Positions 45,017-53,823 of a stretch of DNA of 64,000 nt are shown here, piece after piece. The number at the start of each line of letters is the position of its first letter. The stretch's first letter is position 1. Source of the DNA: Tenacibaculum sp. 190524A02b. GTDB lineage: Bacteria > Bacteroidota > Bacteroidia > Flavobacteriales > Flavobacteriaceae. The notes under the pieces are model-generated. The model did no database searches and was not told the DNA's origin. It saw only the letters and a program-made list of their open reading frames with translations. The DNA lies in assembly GCF_964036645.1 (NCBI RefSeq), contig NZ_OZ038525.1:4530001-4594000 (forward strand), read 5' to 3'. Made by a program: the position numbers and the translations under genes.

Positions 45017-45865
45017 ATGGATATACATATTATTCTAATTTACGGAGCTTTATTGTTGAGTGTTATTTCTACATGGATTCCTTATAAACTATTTAAACAA
45101 ATTCCATTGTGGTTGTTTTTTTTAACCATTTCATTTAGTACAGCAATAACTTTTAAAGTAGCTTCATTGTTTTCATTAGTTTATACATTAATCTTTGGAG
45201 TATCAGTGTATAGCTACTATAAACAAAAGAATTTTTTATTGTTTTTTATAGTGTTAGCATTAGCAATTCCCTTAATGCTTCATAATCCAGAGCTTGGTTT
45301 TAATAATTATCAGTATTTAAGTAATCTATCTTTAACAAGTGATTCAGTGCCCTATAATTTATATTTTAATTTAGATAAAACTTTAATAGGAATATTTGTA
45401 ATCGCTTTTAGTGTTAATTATATAAAGTTTAATATTTCACAAATACTAAGGTTTGTGTTACTGTTTTTGTTTTTTAAAGTGCTGTTGTTTTTTGCGCTTG
45501 CAATTATATTGGGGTATTCTAAATTTGAACCTAAATTACCGTATTTTACACCTATTTGGGTTTTAGTTAATTTATTTTCTACATGTTTAGCAGAAGAGGC
45601 TTTGTTTAGAGGGGTAATACAGCAAAAAATAAGCAGTACCTTAAAAGGTAAGTATGCTTCTATGGTAAGCATATTAATAGCCTCATTATTATTTGGTATT
45701 GCTCATTATAAAGGAGGTTTTATATATGTGATATTAGCTACAGTAGCAGGAGGTTTTTACGGATATATTTATTACAAAACTAAAAGAATAGAAAGCTCAA
45801 TACTTTTACATTTTGCATTTAATTTTATTCATTTTTTATTCTTTACCTACCCAGCTTTAAAATAG
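45017..45865 (+). CDS. CPBP family intramembrane metalloprotease
   Basis: A 282-residue protein with about eight hydrophobic segments. The CPBP (CAAX protease/bacteriocin-processing, ABI) motifs are present: EEALFRGVIQQ (EExxxR), FGIAHYKGG (FxxxH) and ILLHFAFNFIHF (HxxxN). It is an intramembrane glutamate protease relative. In other bacteria such proteins act in prenyl-protein processing or bacteriocin immunity. No bacteriocin gene is adjacent here. Confidence 0.88.
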   Translation: MDIHIILIYGALLLSVISTWIPYKLFKQIPLWLFFLTISFSTAITFKVASLFSLVYTLIFGVSVYSYYKQKNFLLFFIVLALAIPLMLHNPELGFNNYQYLSNLSLTSDSVPYNLYFNLDKTLIGIFVIAFSVNYIKFNISQILRFVLLFLFFKVLLFFALAIILGYSKFEPKLPYFTPIWVLVNLFSTCLAEEALFRGVIQQKISSTLKGKYASMVSILIASLLFGIAHYKGGFIYVILATVAGGFYGYIYYKTKRIESSILLHFAFNFIHFLFFTYPALK

Positions 45866-46047
45866 AAAAACTTTTCTCGTTAGATATAGTGTAAGAAATG
45901 TTAGCATTGTCTTTTAGTTTTCATGATGAATGAATAAAGCTTTAATAACTTTTTGATCTTCTTTTGATTAAATAGTTTTTGTTACTTAAAAAAGGATAGG
46001 GTTTAGTAAAAAGATATTTGGTAGTATTATAAAAGTTATAAAAACAA

Positions 46048-46110
46048 CAATAGTTTTTTCATAGTCAATTGTAGTATGTTTAGTGTACAAAAGATGAGAA
46101 AAAACTATTG
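46048..46110. terminator. Long inverted repeat between convergent genes
   Basis: CAATAGTTTTTT (46048-46059) and AAAAAACTATTG (46099-46110) are perfect complements 39 bp apart, between the convergent CPBP and der genes. A bidirectional terminator is possible though the loop is long. Confidence 0.4.
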
Positions 46111-46133
46111 CGTTTATCTATAAAATGTTAAAC

Positions 46134-47444
46134 TTATTTTTGTCTAAAATAAATACTAATGGGTACTCCGTTAAAGTTATAATGCTCACGTAACTGATTT
46201 TCAACATAACGTTTATAAGGATCTTTTATGTATTGAGGTAAATTAGCAAAAAAAGCAAATTGAGGCGTATGCGTTGGTAATTGCATACAGTATTTTATTT
46301 TAATAAATTTTCCTTTGGTAGCTGGAGGCGGATTATGTTGCATAATCTCTAACATCGTTTCGTTTAACTTACTAGTTTGAATACGACGTTTTCTATTTTC
46401 AAAAACTTCTACAGCCGTTTCAATAGCTTTAAAAATACGTTGTTTGGTTAGTACAGAAGTAAATATGATAGGTACATCTGTAAAAGGAGCAATTTTTCTA
46501 CGTACTTCAGCTTCAAAGTCACGCATAGTATTGGTTTCCTTTTCTATTAAATCCCATTTATTAACTAGAATAACTACACCTTTTCGGTTTTTTTCCGCTA
46601 ACCAAAATATTTTTTCATCTTGTCCTTCAAAGCCTCTGGTAGCGTCAATTACTAAAATAGCAACATCAGAGTGTTCAATAGCTCTAACAGCTCTCATTAC
46701 AGAGTAAAATTCTAAATCTTCTTTTACTTTAGATTTTTTTCTAATCCCAGCAGTATCTACTAAGTTAAATTCAAAACCAAAACGATTATACTTAGTATCA
46801 ATAGAATCACGAGTAGTTCCAGCAATATTAGTTACAATATTTCTATCCTCACCAATTAAAGCATTTATAAAAGATGATTTTCCTGCGTTAGGTCTTCCAA
46901 CAACAGCAAATCTTGGTAATTCATCTTTAGCTTCCTCATCATCACTAGGATCTGGCATAGCTTCAGTAATAGCGTCTAGTAACTCACCAGTACCACTTCC
47001 GTTTATAGATGATATTGTGTAGTAATCCCCTAAACCTAAGTTGTAAAACTCAACAGCATCTGCATCACGCATGGCGTTATCTACTTTGTTAACAGCCATA
47101 AATAATGGTTTCTTTACTTGGCGTAAAATTCTAGCAACTGCATCATCCATTGGTGTGATACCTTGTTCTACATCAACTACAAAAACAATAATATCAGCTT
47201 CGTCAATTGCTAACTGAACTTGTTTTCTAATTTCTCCTTCAAAAATGTCATCAGAACCAATAACATACCCACCAGTATCAATAACAGAAAATTCCTTTCC
47301 ATTCCATTCAGATTTCCCATAATGTCTATCTCTTGTAACTCCACTTACAGAATCTACAATGGCTTCACGACGTTTAACTAAACGATTAAATAAGGTTGAT
47401 TTACCTACGTTTGGTCTTCCAACAATAGCTATAATATTACTCAT
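46134..47444 (-). CDS. der: Ribosome assembly GTPase Der (EngA)
   Basis: A 436-residue protein with two tandem GTPase domains. The P-loops are GRPNVGKS (about residue 8) and GRPNAGKS (about residue 183), with DTGGY/DTAGI switch regions and NKVD/NKWD base-recognition motifs. The C-terminal KH-like domain ends [13 protein letters not shown]. Der acts in late 50S ribosome assembly. It follows era on the same strand, but a terminator lies between. Confidence 0.97.
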   Translation of the reverse strand: MSNIIAIVGRPNVGKSTLFNRLVKRREAIVDSVSGVTRDRHYGKSEWNGKEFSVIDTGGYVIGSDDIFEGEIRKQVQLAIDEADIIVFVVDVEQGITPMDDAVARILRQVKKPLFMAVNKVDNAMRDADAVEFYNLGLGDYYTISSINGSGTGELLDAITEAMPDPSDDEEAKDELPRFAVVGRPNAGKSSFINALIGEDRNIVTNIAGTTRDSIDTKYNRFGFEFNLVDTAGIRKKSKVKEDLEFYSVMRAVRAIEHSDVAILVIDATRGFEGQDEKIFWLAEKNRKGVVILVNKWDLIEKETNTMRDFEAEVRRKIAPFTDVPIIFTSVLTKQRIFKAIETAVEVFENRKRRIQTSKLNETMLEIMQHNPPPATKGKFIKIKYCMQLPTHTPQFAFFANLPQYIKDPYKRYVENQLREHYNFNGVPISIYFRQK

Positions 47445-47461
47445 GCTGCAAAGGTAGTGTT

Positions 47462-47503
47462 TCTAAAAAACAAAACAACTATTGATTACTGTTCAATAGT
47501 TGT
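47462..47503 (-). terminator. Intrinsic terminator after era
   Basis: ACAACTATTG (47475-47484) and CAATAGTTGT (47494-47503) form a perfect 10-bp stem. On the minus strand it is followed by TTTTGTTTTTTAG. Confidence 0.75.
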
Positions 47504-47532
47504 ATAATTTTAAAATATATAATTGCAAAGTT

Positions 47533-48414
47533 TTAGTCCTTGTAACCAAATCTTTTTAATTGTTTTTCATTAGATCTCCAATTTTTATTGACTTTTACAT
47601 ATAAGTCAAGGAACACTTTTTTATCAAAAAAGTGTTGTAAGTCTTTCCTTGCATCTGTTCCCACTCTTTTGATAGCACTACCTTTATGACCTATTATAAT
47701 ACCTTTTTGAGTATCTCTTTCTACCATAATTACAGAGCGTATTTTTATAATACCTTCTTCTTCCACAAAACTTTCTGTTTCTACTTCAACAGAATAAGGA
47801 ATTTCTTTTTTATAATGACGTAGTATTTTTTCTCTAATGGTTTCATTAACAAAAAAACGCTCAGGTTTATCTGTTAATTGATCTTTAGGATAAAAAGGAG
47901 GAGAGTCTGGTAATAGTTCTATTATTTTATAAAAAACGGTTTCTACATTAAAATTTTCTAAAGCAGAAATAACATAAACAAAAGAGTTAGGAACTTTCTT
48001 TTTCCAAAAGTTAATTTTCTCTTCAACTTCATCTTGAGAAGATTGGTCTATTTTATTTAATAAAAGAATTACAGGAATTTTACTATTAATTATCTTATTA
48101 AAGAAAGCTTCATTTTTTAATTCTGATTCTCCTATTTCAACCATATATATTAAAACATCTGCATCATCAAAGGCTGATTTTACAAAGTCCATCATAGACT
48201 CTTGTAACTCATATGCTGGTTTAATAATACCAGGTGTATCTGAAAAAACTATTTGATAGTCTTCTCCATTTACAATACCTAAAATTCGATGCCTAGTAGT
48301 TTGCGCCTTAGAAGTAATTATAGAAAGTTTTTCTCCAACAAGAGCATTCATTAGGGTTGATTTTCCAACATTGGGGTTTCCAATGATGTTTACAAATCCT
48401 GCTTTATGTGTCAT
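47533..48414 (-). CDS. era: GTPase Era
   Basis: A 293-residue protein: GTPase domain with GNPNVGKST, TTRHR, DTPGI and LLNKID, then a C-terminal type II KH domain (GIIIGHKGSAIKRVG). Era binds the 3' end of 16S rRNA during 30S assembly. Length and motifs are standard. Its start lies about 136 bp from the first tRNA-fMet gene, which is transcribed in the opposite direction. Confidence 0.97.
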   Translation of the reverse strand: MTHKAGFVNIIGNPNVGKSTLMNALVGEKLSIITSKAQTTRHRILGIVNGEDYQIVFSDTPGIIKPAYELQESMMDFVKSAFDDADVLIYMVEIGESELKNEAFFNKIINSKIPVILLLNKIDQSSQDEVEEKINFWKKKVPNSFVYVISALENFNVETVFYKIIELLPDSPPFYPKDQLTDKPERFFVNETIREKILRHYKKEIPYSVEVETESFVEEEGIIKIRSVIMVERDTQKGIIIGHKGSAIKRVGTDARKDLQHFFDKKVFLDLYVKVNKNWRSNEKQLKRFGYKD

Positions 48415-48507
48415 AAAACAAAGATACGTGCTTTTGATTTAGTATGCCTATTTTTATTTGTTAGAAAACTTTAAATAGTTAAAAAACTAATAAAGTTACA
48501 TTATAAT

Positions 48508-48539
48508 TTGGATATAACAATAAAAAAACACTATATTTG
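48508..48539 (+). promoter_or_regulatory. Promoter of tRNA-fMet copy 1
   Basis: TTG at 48508-48510 and TATATTTG at 48532-48539, 21 bp apart, fit the Bacteroidota -33/-7 pattern. The same arrangement with the same spacing precedes tRNA copy 2. Confidence 0.7.
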
Positions 48540-48630
48540 CAACCGCAAATCGCGGGATAGAGCAGTAGGCAGCTCGTCGGGCTCATAACCCGAAGGTCAC
48601 AGGTTCGAGTCCTGTTCCCGCTACTAAAAA
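48536..48630 (+). repeat. 95-bp direct repeat, left copy (contains tRNA-fMet)
   Basis: Identical to 56430-56524: 15 bp before the tRNA, the 73-nt tRNA and 7 bp after it. Sequence on both sides diverges immediately. The pair brackets the toxin region. Confidence 0.9.
48551..48623 (+). tRNA. Initiator tRNA-Met (anticodon CAT), copy 1
   Basis: A 73-nt cloverleaf. Acceptor arms CGCGGGA/TCCCGCT have a mismatched first pair (C1-U72) and the anticodon stem has three G-C pairs (GGG-CTCATAA-CCC), the two hallmarks of initiator tRNA. The T arm shows GGTTCGAGTCC. CCA is not encoded. Confidence 0.96.
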
Positions 48631-48656
48631 GCTTCTCATTTTGGGAAGCTTTTTTA
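48626..48656 (+). terminator. Terminator of tRNA-fMet copy 1
   Basis: AAAAAGCTTC pairs with GGAAGCTTTTTT around an 8-nt loop, ending in a T run. A similar but not identical hairpin follows copy 2. Confidence 0.85.
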
Positions 48657-49072
48657 TTTTTAGCTATTTGCTTGAAAAAGAAAAAAATATACCTCAAGTA
48701 TAAGAAATAGTTATTACGCATTTATTTTTTCTATGAAAATTAATTAGGGTTTTTAGTTTTTCTTTTGTTTCAGAATAAAGCTCATTCTTTACTTTTTGTA
48801 TTTGATATGAAAAGTAGATTTTAGAATTAAAAATACGGCTACATTGTTTAATTCTACAAATTTTTAGAGTGAGATTCATAAGTACAATCAATACATTTTT
48901 TAGTGTAAAAGAAGTTTTTTTATAAAACAAGAGATGTCTTTTGCCTAATGTTGAGATAGAAGAAAAATAAATAAACAATTAAGATATTGAAAGCACCCTA
49001 AAATTATATTCAAGCAGAATTAAAATGATTTAGACTAAGAACATTCCTATCACCCCTAAAATCAAAATTAAT
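48657..49072. other. 416-bp region without a convincing gene
   Basis: A 94-codon minus-strand frame (48694-48978) is open, but its product is low-complexity in look with no recognisable domain or start signal. Nothing else was seen, and no integrase remnant. Confidence 0.5.
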
Positions 49073-49627
49073 ATGTCCCCTACTAACAAATTTAAAAGTT
49101 TGACAAAAAATGTAATTACTAAGTTGGAAGATGAATTGAAACAATTTAAAAGTTTAAATAATCCAGCTCTTTTTAACTTTTTTATGGCAAAAACATCTTC
49201 TTATACAGAAGAGGCTGCTGAGGTAAAAAATGTGTTAAATAAAATAGATAAACCTGATAGTTTAGATGAAGTTAATTTAAATTCTTCTATTTACGTAAAA
49301 GGATATCAGTCTGAACTTATAGAGAAAGTGGTAAAAATACTTGAACAAAATATCACTGAAGATATTAGTGTAGAGTTTATTGCTGAGGAGTTAAATATGA
49401 CTCGACATACTTTTTTAAGAAGAATGAAAAAGATAACAAATTATACAGCCATAGGTTTTATTAAGCATTATAGGTTACAGTATGCTTCAAAAAAGTTAAA
49501 ATATTCTAATTATAGTATAAAAGAAGTAGCTTTTTTATCTGGTTTTAGGAGTATATCCTATTTCCATTCTGAATTTAAAAGGAAGTATAAGGTTTCACCT
49601 AAAAAGTTCCAAAAATTCTATTGTTAA
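49073..49627 (+). CDS. AraC family transcriptional regulator
   Basis: A 184-residue protein. The N-terminal 80 residues have no known sensor domain. The C-terminal 100 residues are an AraC-type double helix-turn-helix: VEFIAEELNMTRHTFLRRMK, then YRLQYASKKLKYSNYSIKEV, AFLSGFRSISYFHSEFKRK and YKVSPKKF. It is the first gene after the left tRNA and the only regulator in the bracketed region, on the same strand as the toxin genes. Control of those genes is likely but inferred. It has its own terminator. Confidence 0.88.
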   Translation: MSPTNKFKSLTKNVITKLEDELKQFKSLNNPALFNFFMAKTSSYTEEAAEVKNVLNKIDKPDSLDEVNLNSSIYVKGYQSELIEKVVKILEQNITEDISVEFIAEELNMTRHTFLRRMKKITNYTAIGFIKHYRLQYASKKLKYSNYSIKEVAFLSGFRSISYFHSEFKRKYKVSPKKFQKFYC

Positions 49628-49655
49628 ATAGTATCTTAATTAATTGTTTTTAAAT

Positions 49656-49685
49656 AAAGAGTTGCCTTTTAGGTGACTCTTTTTT
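49656..49685 (+). terminator. Intrinsic terminator after AraC-type gene
   Basis: AAAGAGTTGCC pairs with GGTGACTCTTT (11 bp, two G-U pairs) around TTTTA and runs into a T tract. Confidence 0.8.
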
Positions 49686-49874
49686 AGTTTTAATATTTGA
49701 TACTCCATTTTAATACGTTACTGTTTTTAATAAAATATAAAATAATTAATGTTGTTAATTTTACATTTGGAAAGATGAGAATATAACTTTTATAGCAAAA
49801 GACTTCTATTTTGTTACAAAAAGAAATGATCTAACATTTCTAGAATAAAAAGTTTCTTCACTTATATAATTTCG

Positions 49875-49890
49875 TTTTGTGATCACAAAA
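49875..49890. promoter_or_regulatory. Palindrome TTTTGTGATCACAAAA before cytolysin gene 1
   Basis: A perfect 16-bp palindrome 42 bp before the ATG. Its 12-bp core is repeated before the paralogue at 51912-51923, and downstream sequence (ATAAA-ACCTTAATTATTC) is also shared. It resembles a dimeric-regulator site of the CRP/FNR type in half-site (TGTGA/TCACA) but with no spacer. Confidence 0.6.
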
Positions 49891-49932
49891 AATAAAACCT
49901 TAATTATTCTTTAAAAAATAAAAAACAAACTT

Positions 49933-51591
49933 ATGAAGTTTAAGAATTATGTCTTAATAGGACTTTCTTTAGCAACTGTGTTTTCATGTCAGAATATTGA
50001 AGATGATGTTGTTTTAAATAATGAAAATTTATTAATATCTGATACAGAAAATTTAGAAGCTAGAAGTAGAACAAGATTAAATTGCACAACCAAAACATAT
50101 GATTATACGGGGGCTGATTTAACTTCTTTTATGGATTTAAGTACAGGGCAAACAGCCATGTGGCCAGGTAACTTAATTGCAGAAAATAGTTTAGAACAAG
50201 GAAAACCAAGTTCAATTCCTTTTCCAGGGAAAGCTAGAAATTCAATAGAAGTAGGTGTTACTGGATTATCAGGAACAAGTGTTGACTTATTTGTTAATGT
50301 TGACAGACCAGACATAGGAACAGTAAGTAATAGTATTAATAAAATATTAAATAAAGCATTTAATGACGCAGGTACATTTGCTGGTAAAACTATTTTCAAT
50401 GTAACGGAGTTAAAAAGTAAAGAAACTGTTTCTTTAGCATTGGATGCAGGATATTCCGGCCCTAGTGTTTCTTTATCAGGTAAATTAAATTTAGATTTTA
50501 ATAATGGAAAAAATAAAGTAGCGGTTACCGTGAAGCAAGAGTTTTATGAAGTAACAGTTTCTCCTTTAAGAGGCTTGTTAGGTAAATTTGGCTGGTATAA
50601 TTCAGATGTTGTTGAAGAAAAAGATTTTACAGGGATAGTTACAGATTTTAAAGGAAATCGTAAGGATAACCCAGCTTTATTTGTAAAGTCGATTTCTTAT
50701 GGTAGGTTTTTGACCTTGATATATGAATCATCTGAAAGTGTTAAGGATATCTCAGCTGCTTTGGAGTTTAAGTATAAAGGAGTAGGAGAAGCAAATGCAA
50801 GTGCACAAGCTAAGTATAACAAAACATTAAGTAATACTAGTGTGTCTGTACATCAAATAGGTGGAAACCCAAGAGATACTTTTGCAGCTACAATAGACGC
50901 ATTTGATGGAGATGTGAAAAAAATTATTCAAACTTTAGAGAATAGTGCCGTTGTTAGTAAAAGCAATCCAGGATATCCAATAGGTTATACAGTAGGAATA
51001 GCATCAAATGGAAAGACATATTCTCATTTTTATAGTCAATTAAAAGGGACTTATCAAGACTGTGAGCCTATAACAGTTGATAGAATTCGAATAGAACCAT
51101 ATAGCGTTACTACAAGTAATATGAATGAAGACCATGGTACATCTGGTTTAGAATTGTTTGGAAATGTTTCAGTAGATAAGTTTAACCAAAGAACTCAAAG
51201 TTGGGAGCATGTACGTAAACTACATTGGGGTTACATAGTTGAGGATATGGCCATAGATCATTTTCCTTTTACAAAGGTAAGAGCTGAAACTTCCGTAGGT
51301 GGAGGAAGATCCATGGATTTTGATATTGAGGCAGTACCAGGAGCCAAGTTTAGAATAACTGGCCAAACCTCAGAATGCTCAAAAACTTGTCATGCAGATG
51401 ATCATGGAGATCATAATACAACTAAAGTATTTGAATTTATCCCCAATAGAACACGTAGATGGTACTATACAGATCAGTATGTAGGAAATTCAGTAGGTCA
51501 GAAAAATTCAGTAAGTTTTTGGTCTTCAAAAATAGGAGATAAAGGTGATGGAAGCGCAAGAATTAATGTATGGCTATATAAACTAAATTAG
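49933..51591 (+). CDS. Thiol-activated cytolysin (cholesterol-dependent cytolysin-like) family lipoprotein, paralogue 1
   Basis: A 552-residue lipoprotein (TVFSC, Cys19). After a short acidic linker, residues about 65-390 match cytolysin domains 1-3: WPGNLIAENSLEQGKPSSI (compare YPGALVLAN...L..N.P of CDCs), NKVAVTVKQEFYEVTVSP, LFVKSISYGRFLTLIYESS, VHQIGGNPRDTF and NPGYPIGYTVGIASNGK. Residues about 395-552 replace domain 4 in order but lack the Trp-rich undecapeptide that marks cholesterol-binding CDCs. So it is a CDC-like pore-former with a different or unknown receptor. Lipid anchoring to the bacterium is unusual for a toxin and implies release, vesicles or contact delivery. Shared upstream palindrome with its paralogue. 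Confidence 0.85.
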   Translation: MKFKNYVLIGLSLATVFSCQNIEDDVVLNNENLLISDTENLEARSRTRLNCTTKTYDYTGADLTSFMDLSTGQTAMWPGNLIAENSLEQGKPSSIPFPGKARNSIEVGVTGLSGTSVDLFVNVDRPDIGTVSNSINKILNKAFNDAGTFAGKTIFNVTELKSKETVSLALDAGYSGPSVSLSGKLNLDFNNGKNKVAVTVKQEFYEVTVSPLRGLLGKFGWYNSDVVEEKDFTGIVTDFKGNRKDNPALFVKSISYGRFLTLIYESSESVKDISAALEFKYKGVGEANASAQAKYNKTLSNTSVSVHQIGGNPRDTFAATIDAFDGDVKKIIQTLENSAVVSKSNPGYPIGYTVGIASNGKTYSHFYSQLKGTYQDCEPITVDRIRIEPYSVTTSNMNEDHGTSGLELFGNVSVDKFNQRTQSWEHVRKLHWGYIVEDMAIDHFPFTKVRAETSVGGGRSMDFDIEAVPGAKFRITGQTSECSKTCHADDHGDHNTTKVFEFIPNRTRRWYYTDQYVGNSVGQKNSVSFWSSKIGDKGDGSARINVWLYKLN

Positions 51592-51649
51592 ATTAATCAA
51601 TATACAAGCTAATTGTTAGTTTAATAATACTTTCAGAAATAAGTTATAT

Positions 51650-51684
51650 AACCCTAGTAATTTTTCTAGGGTTTTTCTTTTTTA
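51650..51684 (+). terminator. Intrinsic terminator between cytolysin genes
   Basis: ACCCTAG (51651-51657) and CTAGGGT (51666-51672) flank a T-rich loop and are followed by a T-rich tract. The two cytolysin genes are therefore separate transcripts. Confidence 0.75.
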
Positions 51685-51911
51685 AAATAATGTGAAGATT
51701 ATGATTGGAGATATTTTGAGTTCAAGATATACTATTGAATAGTCTTTGTTTTTTACAATTTTAAGTGTAGAATAAAAAACTTAAATTTCTTATTGTGCTA
51801 TGATGTTACTAAAAAAGTTTATTTTTTTTACAAAAGCTTTTAACTTTTTAGCAAAAACCATCGATGTGAAATTTCATAAATAAAGTTTCTTTAATGCTAT
51901 TTAGCTTTGTC

Positions 51912-51923
51912 TTGTGATCACAA
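51912..51923. promoter_or_regulatory. Palindrome TTGTGATCACAA before cytolysin gene 2
   Basis: Exact match to the core of the palindrome at 49875-49890, at about the same distance (45 bp) from the ATG at 51969. Confidence 0.6.
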
Positions 51924-51968
51924 AAAATAAACCTTAATTATTCATCTCAAAATTTAAAAATTAAACTT

Positions 51969-53636
51969 ATGAAGTTTAAGAATTATGCCTTATTAGGGCT
52001 CTCTTTAGTATCCGTATTTTCATGTCAGAATGTTGATGACGATATAGTGTTAGACAATGAAAATTTAGCATCGATAGAAACAGAATCGTTTCAAGCAAGA
52101 AATAATACACATTGCGTAACCAAAACTTATGATTATACAGGTGCAGACTTAACTTCTTTTATGGATTTAAGTACAGGGCAAACAGCCATGTGGCCAGGTA
52201 ATATAATTACGGAAAATAGTTTGGAACAAGGAAAACCAAGTTCAATTCCTTTTCCAGGGAAGGCAAGAAACTCTATTGAAGTTGGAGTGACTGGATTATC
52301 TGGTACAAGTGTAGATTTATTTGTTGATGTTGACAGACCAGATATAGGAAGAGTAAGTAATAGTATTAATAAAATATTAAACAATGCTTTTAACGATGCA
52401 GGTACATTTGCAGGTAAAACTATTTTTAATGTAACGGAGTTAAAAAGTAAAGAAACTGTTTCTTTAGCATTGGATGCGGGGTATTCAGGTCCTAGTGTTT
52501 CTTTGTCAGGTAAGTTGAACTTGGATTTTAATAATGGAAAAAATAAAGTAGCTGTAACAGTAAAACAAGAATTTTACGAAGTAACAGTTTCTCCTTTAAG
52601 AGGTCTATTAGGAAAATTTGGTTGGTATAATTCAGATATAGTAGATCAAAAAGATTTTACAGGAATTGTAACAGACTTTAAAGGAAATAGAGCAAGTAAT
52701 CCAGCATTATTTGTGAAATCTATTTCGTATGGAAGGTTTTTAACTTTAGTATACGAATCTTCAGAAAGTGTAAAAGACATTTCAGCTGCTTTAGAGTTTA
52801 AGTATAAAGGAGTTGGTACAGCAAATGCTAGTGCGCAAGCTAAGTATAACAAAACATTAAGTAATACTAGTGTGTCTGTACATCAAATAGGAGGGAATCC
52901 AAGAGATACTTTTGCCGCTACTATTGATGCATTAGATGGAGATATCAAAAAAATAATACAAACTTTAGAAAAAAGTGCAGTGGTTAGTAAAAGTAATCCA
53001 GGATATCCAATTGGATATAATGTAGGAATAGCCTCTAATGGTAAAACATATTCGCACTCATATAGTCAATTAAAAGGAACCTATCAAGATTGTGAGCCAG
53101 TAATAGTTGACAAAATTAGAGTTGAGCCTTACAGTGTAACAACTGCTAATTTAAATGAAGATCATGGAACTTCTGGATTAGAACTATATGGAAATATTAC
53201 AGTTGATGTTTTTGATCAACAATCTCAAAGATGGAGAAATGTAAATAGTATGTATTGGGGATATGGAACTGGTACAGCTGACATTCGTGTAGATCATTAT
53301 CCGTTTACAAAAGTTAGAGCTGAGTCTAAAATAGGAGAAGGTAGATCAATGGATTTTAAAATAGAAGCTGTACCAGGAGCAAAATTTAGAATTACTGGAA
53401 AAACATTTGAATGTTCGGGAGATAATTGCTCAAAAAATAGGTATGGAGATAAAAATACTACAAAAGTATTTGAATATAGACCAGGAAGTGAACATAGGTG
53501 GTATTATACAGATCAATACACTGGAACTGTTAATAAGAAAAACTCTGTAAGTTTTTCTTCAAACCAAATTGGAGATAAAGGGTTTACTGGGAATGGTTCA
53601 GCTAGAGCCAATGTATGGTTGTACTTGTTAAACTAG
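51969..53636 (+). CDS. Thiol-activated cytolysin-like family lipoprotein, paralogue 2
   Basis: A 555-residue paralogue of the preceding gene with the same lipoprotein signal (SVFSC, Cys19). Residues about 50-385 (domains 1-3) are nearly identical to paralogue 1. The linker before residue 50 and the C-terminal 160 residues (receptor-binding domain by analogy) differ much more; for example the Cys-containing loop is SECSKTCHADD in one and FECSGDNCSKN in the other. The undecapeptide is again absent. Conservation of the pore-forming core with divergence of the tip suggests two target specificities, or two subunits of one pore. Confidence 0.85.
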   Translation: MKFKNYALLGLSLVSVFSCQNVDDDIVLDNENLASIETESFQARNNTHCVTKTYDYTGADLTSFMDLSTGQTAMWPGNIITENSLEQGKPSSIPFPGKARNSIEVGVTGLSGTSVDLFVDVDRPDIGRVSNSINKILNNAFNDAGTFAGKTIFNVTELKSKETVSLALDAGYSGPSVSLSGKLNLDFNNGKNKVAVTVKQEFYEVTVSPLRGLLGKFGWYNSDIVDQKDFTGIVTDFKGNRASNPALFVKSISYGRFLTLVYESSESVKDISAALEFKYKGVGTANASAQAKYNKTLSNTSVSVHQIGGNPRDTFAATIDALDGDIKKIIQTLEKSAVVSKSNPGYPIGYNVGIASNGKTYSHSYSQLKGTYQDCEPVIVDKIRVEPYSVTTANLNEDHGTSGLELYGNITVDVFDQQSQRWRNVNSMYWGYGTGTADIRVDHYPFTKVRAESKIGEGRSMDFKIEAVPGAKFRITGKTFECSGDNCSKNRYGDKNTTKVFEYRPGSEHRWYYTDQYTGTVNKKNSVSFSSNQIGDKGFTGNGSARANVWLYLLN

Positions 53637-53741
53637 ATAAAAACTCTCTTTAAATATTAGTAGTAGAAGAAATATTTGTACAAGGATTGTAGGTCTTATA
53701 GTATCCTAGTATTTCTTTTATAGTTAATAATAATTGGATGT

Positions 53742-53770
53742 AATGCCAAGAGCCTACACTTGGCATTTTA
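53742..53770 (+). terminator. Intrinsic terminator after cytolysin gene 2
   Basis: AATGCCAAG pairs with CTTGGCATT around an 8-nt loop, followed by TTAT. Confidence 0.75.
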
Positions 53771-53823
53771 TAAACAAAACTTAATGATTTTATAATTACA
53801 AACAATACCTAATACCCTAAACA

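Noticed and set aside
48479..48721. Minus-strand 80-codon frame with GNRTRTCDLRVMSPTS
   Set aside because: This is the known artefact of translating the complement of a tRNA-fMet gene.
48694..48978. Minus-strand 94-codon frame
   Set aside because: No recognisable domain, start signal or neighbour support; open frames of this size arise by chance in AT-rich spacer.
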